Assembly (NCBI GenBank): GCA_015847255.1
Contig: JADLZK010011221.1
Location: forward strand, 434,001 to 498,000
Direction: 5' to 3'
Length of the DNA: 64,000 nt
Origin: Hyparrhenia diplandra
Taxonomy: Eukaryota; Streptophyta; Magnoliopsida; Poales; Poaceae
Shown: in pieces, positions 49,132 through 58,891 of the stretch
Layout of the letters: each line of letters opens with the position of its first letter
Numbering within the stretch: the stretch's first letter is position 1
The notes under the pieces: model-generated
Database searches by the model: none
Seen by the model: only the letters and a program-made list of their open reading frames with translations
What the model was told of the DNA's origin: nothing
Program-made: the position numbers and the translations under genes

Positions 49132-50480
49132 GGCGTGGCGTGGCGTGGCATGGCGTGCGTGTGCACACTTGAAACCGACGGAGGTCGCGCGGGCGGTGCA
49201 TTGTAACGGCACCTGGATCTTAGCGTGGTAACATGTGTGCGCGTGGACGTGGCGTTCCTTTTGAGAAAACAACGCTGCAGCAGGCATGGCTTTTGGTCCA
49301 TAACGATGAGTAGCTCACCGCTAAGTTTCCGAACTAACCTGTGTGATGTATCTCGCGGTAACGCTTGGTTGCATTGTCAACTTACATATCTGCGTGTCCT
49401 GTGGATCGGCTGCGACAATTAACCGATCGAACTTAATTTGGATTCACCTCAGTCTTCAACAAAGAACTGATCGAGTTTCGCCGTGTTTGGAGCTAGTCAG
49501 CCAACGCGAAACTCTGCTGGAGTCCCCAGCCGTTCGCCATCATCAGTGTCTATAGCCCAGTATATGTCCCACGATCCACGATGGCACGGCAGTGCTAACG
49601 TGACTTCTACCGAACATTTCTACAATGTGGCGTGTTGCATGAACTCTTCGAACCGGCCTTATTATGTATCTTATTACGATAGTAAAGCCAGACTACATTT
49701 GGGAAAAACAAAGCCAAAATGCATTCATCAAGAATGTAATGCAAGTACACACGTATATATGCTATTGTAACTGATCTTGTTATCTCTCTATGCGTGGCCT
49801 CGAGTCATGCGTGCCTGATAAACTCAGGTTTTTACATGGATCTGCTTGATGTTGACGTGGCCAGGAAAGCAAGCACGTACAGAGCTCACCCATGCAAGGT
49901 GCAGAGCTTACGTGCAAAATAATGGCAGACGTACTTGTGTGGCCATGGAAAGGGTGCAGCTTACGTGCAAGATAAATGGCAAACTGGCAGCTATTAGGCG
50001 ACCGTTCTCGCCCTATATCATACTAAAGGTGGCAGACAAAAGGTTTGCCACGACGAGCCCACGACAAGCGTGAAGCCAACCGGACTTATGGATGCTTAAC
50101 TCTACGGTACCGAACAAAAGAAGAATAACTGTGACTTCACGGAATTAATATATCTGGCTCAGGCTCAAAGATGTGTTAATATTTCTTTTATATAATGGGA
50201 CAAAATGTGGATAAATTTCAAGACGTGTAAAGGCCACTTAGCTTGTCACAAATCTTTTTTTCAAGACAAGTCCTAGTCTTCGTATCATTATCTCCTAGCC
50301 CCCTAACTTAATGAGAAATGCGCTTTTTAAGCCACTAAATTTTGGTAACTCAAGAAAAGTCCTAGTCTTCATATCATTATTATCCCCCTGTCTACGTGGC
50401 ATGCTGACTGTATGTGCTAGCATAGTCACCTGAACATTTCGATATTCATGCACGAGAAGATACAATATGGTACATATTGC
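49132..50480. repeat. Right arm of the long inverted repeat
   Basis: Reverse-complement partner of 45245-47116. Its outer part (50240-50480) has the CGCTTTTTAAGCCACTAAAT motif that pairs with 45360-45430. Indels of a few to tens of bases separate the arms, so the duplication is not recent. Confidence 0.9.
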
Positions 50481-50744
50481 CTTTGTGTCGTGATGTTTTG
50501 AACTAAAGATTTTAGCTTACCAATTTTGTTCGTAATTACTTGTAATTTTTTTATCCATTTTAATTTGAAACTCTAATGCTTATTGCAACTATTATTCAAA
50601 AGTATCATTTAATATCTTATTACAAAGTATTGGTTTTGGTAACCGGTGATGTTACAAGTGAATTCCCACTTTGAGTTACATGTGTTGCAAAGAGAGAGAG
50701 ACAATGTGATCGAGGAGGCCTTCTCCAGTGTGTAGTGATGCTAA

Positions 50745-51012
50745 GGGGGCGTTCGATTGCCATGCAACCCGAAAAATTTGGGTTGGAGCTACTGTTGCAC
50801 ATTTCGTTTGTATTTGATAATTATTGTCCTAACATGCATTAATTAAGTTCAAAAGATTCGTTCCTCGCACTTTTCTCCGCCAAACTGTGCAATTAGTTTT
50901 GTTATTTACCTATGTTTAGTGATCCATTTATACGTTAAAAATTCGATGTGACGGAGGATCAGAAGCACTTTTGGGTTTGCTTTTTGCCTTTGCATGGGAA
51001 GTGAACACCCTC
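50745..51012. mobile_element. Tourist-like (PIF/Harbinger) MITE
   Basis: A 268-bp element flanked by TAA on both sides (50742-50744 and 51013-51015), the PIF/Harbinger target. Ends GGGGGCGTTC and GAACACCCTC are imperfect inverted repeats (8 of 10). The interior has CTGTGCAATTAGTTTTGTT, a common grass MITE motif. Confidence 0.8.
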
Positions 51013-51080
51013 TAAGGAAAAAAGTAGGCCCACCATAATAACAAGCATCGGTTCTTGTAAGGCTGCAGTGTACATAGATA

Positions 51081-51338
51081 CTCCCTCTGTCCCTTTTTAG
51101 AAGTCGTTTTGGGGTGCGTGCCGGTCAAACTTTCTCAACTTTGACTAGGTTTGTAGAAAATACGTGTAACATTTATATCTCTAGATAAATTTATTAAAAA
51201 ACTAGACTTAAAGATCTTTCCGATGATACTAATTACTTAGCATAAATATTTATATATTTTAATATATAATTGCCGGCAGTTTGAAAACGTTGACTTCTCG
51301 GGAAGCGAGAATGACATCTATTTAGGGGACGGAGGGAG
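51081..51338. mobile_element. Stowaway MITE
   Basis: A 258-bp element with termini CTCCCTCTGTCCC and GGGGACGGAGGGAG, flanked by TA (51079-51080 and 51339-51340). This is the standard Stowaway (Tc1/mariner) structure. Confidence 0.95.
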
Positions 51339-52418
51339 TAGTTTCTATTCTCCTTTGCTTTACTGCTGGTGTCCCGCCAAACGAAAAATAGTTTTCTATT
51401 CTCTTAGCACGGGTGAATGAACATGCACCGCTCCCAATGTTTTGAGCATCACTCAAAGTTAGTGTCGCATGTCACAGTGTTGAAGTGGTGCCAAAATACT
51501 CTCTCCAGTTCAAGCACCACTCAGACACAACACTGCAGAAGGCCTAACATTACCCTTGTCTCAGAATTGGTGACCATATATTAACTTTACCGAGCCAACG
51601 AAACACAAGTACTTCTGCGTTTCCAGCACCTAGTGCAGGCAACCAAACAGAACTTTATGTGCAAAGTTGAAACGCAGACAACCAACCGCTGCTTGAAAGC
51701 ACAGGGCTATGCTAGATTGGAGATATTCTAGTGCTAAACCGTTATCCAGGCTATCACAATGCAAGGAATCAATCAGACCCAGTCTGAATCTGTATCAGGA
51801 CAAGCAGTGGCTGTCCAGCTACAGAGTATTACAGTCCGTAGAATGGTCGACCGGCGGCCGGCGGGCGACTCCTGATCGGCACTGTACCGTGATGCTGTTA
51901 AATTCACACGGGTGGACAGCACCGACAGCGACGGATGTACTACCGTTCGATCGATGATTTGAATCCATACGTACTGCCGCTATCAAATCATGGTGCATTC
52001 GTATCGTGTTGCCCCTGAGTGCGTGTACTGTGTACATACAGCAACAGTTATGGTCTGATGTGGCTTTTGCTGTTTGCGTACGCCGCCGGTGCACCAACAG
52101 AGATGCCCTTGGGCTACTAGCTGCTTCGTTCGATCTGTCACCAAATCGAGGGCATTTGTGACCGGTAGCAGATGAGGTTTCTCGTCGATTTGGGGCAAGA
52201 GGAACAGGGACTAGACCATCAGTAAGGTCGGCAAGCGTGTTAACGTGTCGCCGCCACCACCAGATCTTATAGATGAGTAGCATTTATCAACCTTGGATTA
52301 TCAGAAACTATCTCTGAAAAAATGCCTGATCATAAGTCTCACCATCGTTGTGGTTCCATCGGTTTAAGTGTCTTTAAATTCAAATAGGATTGATTATCAT
52401 CAGGTACTCCCTGTTTTC
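51339..52418. other. No gene seen
   Basis: Overlapping ORFs at 51709-52283 on both strands have no recognisable domain. No element ends were identified. Confidence 0.45.
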
Positions 52419-52440
52419 AAAAAAAAAAAAAAAAAAAAAA
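52419..52440. repeat. Poly-A run of 22
   Basis: An uninterrupted A22 tract, possibly the tail of an unrecognised retroposon upstream; no target duplication was found for it. Confidence 0.9.
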
Positions 52441-52460
52441 TAACACTATAAAAATGGTGG

Positions 52461-53300
52461 GCCACTCAGATGGGCTACTGGACCTTGTCGGTTCCACGAC
52501 GCCTCCTCCTCATGTCCACCGCCGCCGCCGCCGTCGACCGCGCAGCTTGCGCCGCAGTCTCCGTACCACAGCAGCTACTTGCGTGACCATGTAGTGTTCC
52601 GCGACATGGAGGGCCCAATTCGGGATTTCGATCCCATGCTCGTTGAGGTGGAAGTGCCAGTGGTGGCCCAGGTGGTGTCGCCGGCCTCGGAGGATTGGTC
52701 GCAAGTATGGCTGACATTGAGGTGGGATTTGCGCTGCTCGTCTTCCTAGTACCGAATCGCACGCTTCGGTTTGGCCTCCGGGGCCTTGAGTTGCCTACGT
52801 TGCCGGTGCGTGAAGATTGGTGGGCCGATCTTGCTGCAGCGAAGCTTGCAAGCTCCCTCGGTCGGCTATCCCCCTGTCGTAGCGTAGCGGCCGGATGATG
52901 GGGATGTGGCGGCACCGTGCAAGCTTCCGCCGGAGATCGAGATACTCCGAGGCCTCGGGTTACCAGGACCCACGACGCCGAGACCCCACGCCGCGGTCAC
53001 CGGGCTAGCCGCCAAAGCGCCTTTCCATGATCCAAATCTGAGAGACAGGCGGAGCGCGTCCTCGCCAAGACGTTCGCCAGGGTGTCTTGATCAGCCGTCC
53101 AAGTCGCTTTAGTCGCACATTAGTTTCATCCCTTAATACACCACTCTAAGCGTCACCGTTTAAGCCGGTGTCTTCGGGTCAATGTGTTTAGCCTAGTGAG
53201 CTCCCGTCCCGGAAACTCACTAAGGGGACTCACTAGGATGTAAAAACATTCTCACTTTTCTTAATGCAATGCAGGTACGGGCCCGGTTTGAAAAAAAAAA
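52461..53300 (+). mobile_element. Retroposon of 0.84 kb with poly-A tail and 10-bp target duplication
   Basis: AAAATGGTGG occurs at 52451-52460 and again at 53297-53306, directly after an A10 tail, so the insert was made by target-primed reverse transcription. The last part, CTTTTCTTAATGCAATGCAGG before the tail, resembles 3' ends of grass LINEs. The body is GC-rich with interrupted + strand frames and no RT motifs. It is probably a non-autonomous or internally deleted LINE derivative. Confidence 0.7.
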
Positions 53301-53529
53301 TGGTGGAATCCTTCTAGTGTTTTTAAGTAGCAATAAAATACTATTACTAGCCATTGCACATGAGAATCTTATTGGGGACATTTAGTAGAGAAAGTTTATA
53401 CTTAATTTTGAAAATAGCAAAACACTAGAAGAAGCCCACGTCAATAGGATTCTGGTTGTTTAATATCGTATTTGGTCACAGAAGACAAAATGTTTTTTCA
53501 TTATCTAAAGAGAAAATTTATCGACAGAC

Positions 53530-54245
53530 ATTTATCTCAAAGACAAGAGAACTGGATCGATATGATAACTAATAATTAATCCATAATATGATCCATCCCA
53601 CATGCAAAGTTGCATGGTTTCTTCTCGTAATCTGGGTTTCCTCAACTCAATGCACACTGCACAGTACCAGAGATTCGGCCGTGTACAGTGGCGGGCACAG
53701 GATTTGAGGGCTGGGTATTCAAAAAATTTTGGCAAACCAAATGGCTCATATTCAGCATGTATAGTGCCATATATATAGTTCATGGTGTGCCCGCCACTGC
53801 ACGTAGCAATGGGCCTTGGAAGGCTTCGATGGAAACTAGGCTGAATACCATTGAATACGTACAGGTTCTGTATTTTTTTTTCTCATGTGCAGCCGTATAT
53901 ATATATACATTATATATATGAATTTTTTTGGCAAAAAATTTGGGTATTCAGCTGAATACCATTGAATCATGGTGTGCCCGCCACTGGCCGTGCACAAGAC
54001 AAACGCCCGGCAGAGACGGCTGCCTCCTCACGCCGTTCTGATCAACAGACAACAAGTTGTTCCTGTAGCACGAAAGATCCATCCTCGAACTGCATTTCGG
54101 CGATGGCTGATAGCTCGACGGCGGCCGTACTGACGTCGGCGTCACCGAAGTTCATCGCGCGACACGCCCAGCCGAGAGCTCGAGACTCCTCTAGAACCGA
54201 AGCATGGTTTTCGGTTGTCCCACCACACCATCATTTTTGTGTGGT
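53530..54245 (+). repeat. Dispersed duplication, copy 1 (with a MITE inside)
   Basis: Apart from the hAT MITE at 53686-53986 this segment matches 56475-56845. Shared blocks include CTCAAAGACAAGAGAAC, GTTGTTCCTGTAGCACGAAA, GGCTGATAGCTCGACGGCGG and CTCTAGAACCGAAGCATGG. No protein family is recognised in it. Confidence 0.85.
53686..53986. mobile_element. hAT-type MITE with an extra internal terminus
   Basis: Ends CAGTGGCGGGCACA and TGTGCCCGCCACTG are perfect inverted repeats. The flanks GCCGTGTA (53678-53685) and GCCGTGCA (53987-53994) are an 8-bp target duplication with one change. A third copy of the right terminus, GGTGTGCCCGCCACTG, lies inside near 53783-53798, and GCTGAATACCATTGAAT occurs twice, so the element is composite. 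The duplicate segment at 56475 lacks it. Confidence 0.85.
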
Positions 54246-54394
54246 GCCTGTGGTGACTTCGTGAACTTTAAGATTTGCCGCTCAAGCACCGAAGGTGCTC
54301 ATAGCGCAGGCTTTTGCGACGTGTGTTCATAGGGGTGAATGTGCGTGCGTGTTGAGTGTCTGCGTTGTACTTGTGTAATTTCAAAAAAAAAAAA
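54245..54394 (+). mobile_element. 5'-truncated SINE
   Basis: Matches the 3' half of the SINE at 38362-38641 (GACTTCGTGAACTT, GAAGGTGCTCATAG, GTGTGTTCATAGGGGTGA) and ends in A13. The tRNA-like head is missing. Confidence 0.8.
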
Positions 54395-54808
54395 AGACCC
54401 GGAAGTAAAGGGCGGGCCTTTAGTCCCAAAAAACTTTAACTCGATTGGAAACTGGGAGAGGATCGAGGGTTTGCCAACCAAGAATAGATCCCGTTTCAGC
54501 ACTAGTGTTCCATTGGTTTCAGCTTTTTCAAATTGAAAACTCAGATAATATTGTATCTAGATTCGGTTGTGTGATAGCAAAAGCTAGATTCCTTTTCCAT
54601 TATGTAAAGAGATTTTATAGACAAACATTTAGGTTGAACTAAACCTGCTAAATTGTTTGGATAAACTTAATTGAGTATACATGTTTGTCTATAAATAAAC
54701 AAGCCCTTATACAAGAAGATGAAAAAGTATTGTAGTTACATTTTTAACTCAAGACCCGTGAGGGCCGCGAAGACGCCGTGTCGCCGAATCCAATTACGAG
54801 ATGGTTTT

Positions 54809-56400
54809 GTTATAAAAAACAAATACTGCCCCCCTCCCCAAGTGCCCCTAACGGGCGACTCGGGGCGCCCTCGCCGGCGGGCCTAGGCCCCTTCCCCCCG
54901 CCTACTCTCCGGCCGCCCGTCGCCGCCGCCATCCGCGGGCGCGGGCGGCGGCCCGCGGTGGCGCCGAAAAAATGAGCTGCCCGCACCTCCCCTCCCACCC
55001 CTGCTTCCCACCTCCCTCCTCCACCTCCACCCCTGTTCTTGGCGGCTCCTACGGGTTGGCCGACGGTAGACCGAATCGGGGCCTCGACGACGACGGATCC
55101 GCCCTTCCCTCGCCGGATCTAGGCCTTCGCGCCCGGCGCCGCCGCCTTGGGCGACCGCAGCTAACCTGCGCGCTGGTGGCCGCGGGCGGCCCGTCTCCGG
55201 CGGGATGGATGGCCGGTGGGCGGTTTCAGGTTCCCGGTGCCGGATCCGCCCTTCCCTAGCGGATCCGAGCTCGGTGCACCGCATCGCTCGTCGTCCCGGG
55301 CAGCCGCAGCGGCCGCCCATTCATCGGGCGGTTCGGCAAAGACGGGCGGCGGGCTGCGCAGAGGCCGACCATCTCCATCGCCGTCTTCCTCTTTGCCAGC
55401 TTCAGCCCGCCCCGCTACGTTGTCGGACTCGGGCCGAACGACGTGCACGCTTGGCATGCTTACCGTATGGCGGACCTTGCGTCGCGTGGTAGGCCCCTGC
55501 GGTGAGGTCAGCTGCCCCATGGTGGCGCGACGGACGGCGATTAGGTTGCTTTTGCTCCACCGTGGTGGTGGGGTGGGTGGCGATGACCATTTCTTCACCC
55601 GCGGGGAGATGCGGGTGAAAACCAATTCCTCTTGGGGACGGCGTCGACGGTGCCTTGGCGCCGTGTGTCGCTGCTGAAGGCGACGTCGAGCATCTCTTCC
55701 GAACGTCTCGTCGGGCGTTGGCATGGGGCCGGTTGCCATTCGTCGTGCTGTGCCTACTTGCACCTCATGTCGCTCTTCACTTGGTATGTCTAGTTGGTGT
55801 TTGTCGTAGCCATAGTGGTTGTTTACGGATGCTTTGCCGCCTGTGAATCTTTCACGAGCGCTGCGTTTCCGGTGTCGCGTGTACTTCCAAGGTCGCGGGT
55901 CGTTACGAGCCTCGTGTTTACGGTATCGCGCGTCTGCCGAGGTCGCTGGTCGTTACGAGCCTGCATTTCCGTGTGCGCGTGCCACCGGTGTCGCGGTCGT
56001 TTCCGTGATTCTTTTGCCGCCGAGGTGCCGAGGTTGTTCGCGGTGGATGCTTTGCCACCGAGGTCGTTGATGGATGCTTTGCCGTCTGGAGTGCTAGCGG
56101 AAGCTTTGCCGCTATTATCCGGTCGTTTGACTTTGACGGATGCTTGGCCGCTGTTTATCGCCTATGGCTACACGGCACGGCGGCTACCTAGGTTTTGAGT
56201 TATCTTTATCTTTGTATTAGGCTCTTGCGGGGTGTTAGGTGGAGGGTCCATCGCCCCCTCGTGTTTCTTGCTTTTCGTTTGTGTTTCAAGGCTTCGTTGG
56301 TAATACTTGGATTACTTACGTAATCGTGTTGTATCAGCGTCTATTGACCATTCTCTTCTACTTAATGAAAAATGAGTTATATCCCTGATCTCGAAAAAAA
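54809..56400 (+). mobile_element. GC-rich retroposon of 1.6 kb with 11-bp target duplication
   Basis: GAGATGGTTTT at 54798-54808 recurs at 56401-56411 right after the tail CTCGAAAAAAA, framing a 1,592-bp insert. The 5' two thirds are extremely GC-rich with overlapping frames on both strands. At 55820-56140 short repeats occur (GGATGCTTTGCCG, GGTCGTTACGAGCCT). The end, CTTAATGAAAAATGAG then CTCGA and A's, matches plant LINE tails. No RT, endonuclease or zinc-knuckle motif was found, so it seems non-autonomous. Confidence 0.7.
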
Positions 56401-56474
56401 GAGATGGTTTTTTGTTTTGATTTGTTTTTTTTAATATTAAATCACAAGATGGTTGAAACATAGTCAATCTGCAA

Positions 56475-56845
56475 GAGCTCAAAGACAAGAGAACCGGATA
56501 TATAATATCTAATAGTTAATCCATGGCCCATCCCACATGCAAACTTGCATGGTTTCTTCTCCTAACCTGGTTTCCTCAACTCAGTGCACACAGCACACTG
56601 CACAACGCCAGGCAGAAACGGCTTCCTCTTCGCGCCGTTCTGATCAACAAGTTGTTCCTGTAGCACGAAAGCTCCATCCTCGAACTGCATCGACGATGGC
56701 TGATAGCTCGACGGCGGCCGTACTGACATCGGCGTCACCGAGTTCATCGCGACATGCCCAGCCGAGAGCTCGAGACCCCTCTAGAACCGAAGCATGGTTT
56801 TCATTCGGTTGTCCCATGATACCGTCATTTTGTGTGGTCTGTGCG
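56475..56845 (+). repeat. Dispersed duplication, copy 2 (no MITE)
   Basis: Same orientation as copy 1 at 53530-54245, differing by scattered substitutions and small indels and lacking the hAT MITE. It therefore preserves the pre-insertion site. Confidence 0.85.
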
Positions 56846-57866
56846 CTGGCCGGACGTGAAAACGAAAACAAGCACAGAAAGTGGCCAAAATGCAGCTATC
56901 TCGGCATCCATGAACCTCCAGCGTTCGTAGTTGCAACTTAATTACACTCGTTTTATCTCCAGAATTGACACAGTTTCACACAGGACAGGACGACGACGAC
57001 CCCGGCAGCCGGCCGGACGTGCCGCCCCTGGTTCCCCTGGCCATACGTCACACGGCTACCTCGGATTTTGGTCATGTCGACGCATGCGCGACGCCGACGG
57101 CACGGTGGCCGCCGGATCGCCCCGTCGCCATATCCTGGCGCGCGCGCTCGTTCTGCCCCGTGTGGCGTGGCAATGCATGCACCGCCACAACTGCTCGCCG
57201 GGCTGCTCCGATCGAAGCCGTCGTATGCAGATAGGGGCGCCGGGTTACTGTACGACGCGCCGACTGAGCAGCGGGCTACCACACGTTCCGCGAGGTAGGC
57301 CGGCGGGCGCACGGTAATGTCGGTGCCTCGCGCGCCATGAGACCAATGGGTCTGGTCTGGGCACACTGTCACCGCGACAGGGACCAATGGCCAATGGGTG
57401 TGGTCTGGCCGGGTCTTTGCGACCATCCTCTGGCATACATCAAAATATCAATTTTATCATTTTTCGTGAAGATCAGATCATCAAGGAGGAGATAAGGGAT
57501 CGATCTGAGTGCAACACTGAAATTGTAGACAAAAATTCAATCTTATTGCCACATTCCAGCGCTCAGGACTTCAGGTAAAAAAAAACAAATAGATAAACAT
57601 TTACAGCAAATACAACTATAGATGTGTGGAATGAATATGCATCATTTCAAAACTAAAGTTCTCTGTAGTATGAGTTCTAAGCGGATTTTCATGATTGCCT
57701 TATTAAGGTTGGTCTGCACCTATAATATTTATTTTGTCGTATGTCTTTGTCGCGTTCCTAAGAACGGCAACGATAACTAGAATCGGAATTTAGTTGGCGA
57801 ACATCATGAACGAGGTAGTATGCAGAAGAACAGAGTTCAGACAGGGAACATCAAATGGGGTTCAGA
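56846..57866. other. No gene seen
   Basis: A GC-rich stretch (56990-57430) carries ORFs in several frames on both strands, none with a recognisable domain; the frames shadow one another. Confidence 0.45.
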
Positions 57867-58891
57867 GTTCTCTTGTTCCCTAATCAGTTCACGGACGGTT
57901 GGACGGCTGATATAGCCGGACTCGACAACTTGACGCCTAAGCTTGCTGCTGGCACAACCGGCCTTGCTACAACGATAACAGCTAAGCAATGCGCTGCTGC
58001 TAGAATAATGCCGTCTTCAGATAACCCGGCCTCAGCGCCTGTTGCCAGATAATGGACAGTGCCAGCATCCTTGTCACCAATCCTGACAGTCTTCTATACA
58101 AGGCTATCGTGTTAAACTTATTCAGTGTCCTGTTACCAAAAAATAGGGTACTGAATAGGGTTCGTGTTTTCTAGCCATTTTGTCCAATGTCATAGCTTCA
58201 AAATTCGTTTTTATGGTCTTGTACCTGTTGGAAAGTTAGTGCAATAGTCCAATGTCTCCATATTTTGCCTCATGTTCTAGCTTCAGACTCCAAATTTCAC
58301 GATCTTTGATTTGTTCGAGAGCTTGTGAATTTCTTTACATAATTGAAGTGATATTACGTTGGTATAAGGGGAATCATCGTCTTTGTGGTACGTGCTCGGC
58401 TACTAGGAACAGCACCTTCCGTTCAAAAAACTAGGAACAGCACCACACGCTACTTCGGCACCAATCCAATCCGCCGCAGCTCAAATGGCCGAGGTTCGCA
58501 CACGAGGAATCTCCAGCGGCATAGCGGTGCTTGGCTGCTGCAACGACGACACTTTGCCACTTTATCACTTTGCAATCCAAATACACAGTCCCTACAGATC
58601 TGGTAGCGTCGACTACGGATAGAGCTGCCCTTCACAATCCATATAAGGACACATCCACAAATGTTGTAGAATCTGGACCTGAGAAAAGCGTGCAGCTAGG
58701 AAGATCCCGGCCGCCGGAGCGAGCGATGGAACGAGGAACCCTGGACGGAACGAGCGGAATGGCTGGCTTCCAACAAGATTTCGTGGTGTGATGATGCATG
58801 CAGCTAGGGGACCGACCCTGCATATAGCCGCCGGCTACAATTGCGCATCCTAATCGAGCACACGATCCTTTTGCCGCTGGTGGACGCCATT
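57867..58891 (+). repeat. Tandem duplication, copy A (about 1,025 bp)
   Basis: Starts GTTCTCTTGTTCCC and ends GGACGCCATT, followed at once by copy B with the same start. Differences from copy B are scattered substitutions and short indels, including an extra 25-30 bp near 58407-58440 in A. No gene is recognised. The open frame at 58531-58791 has no ATG at its start. Confidence 0.92.
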
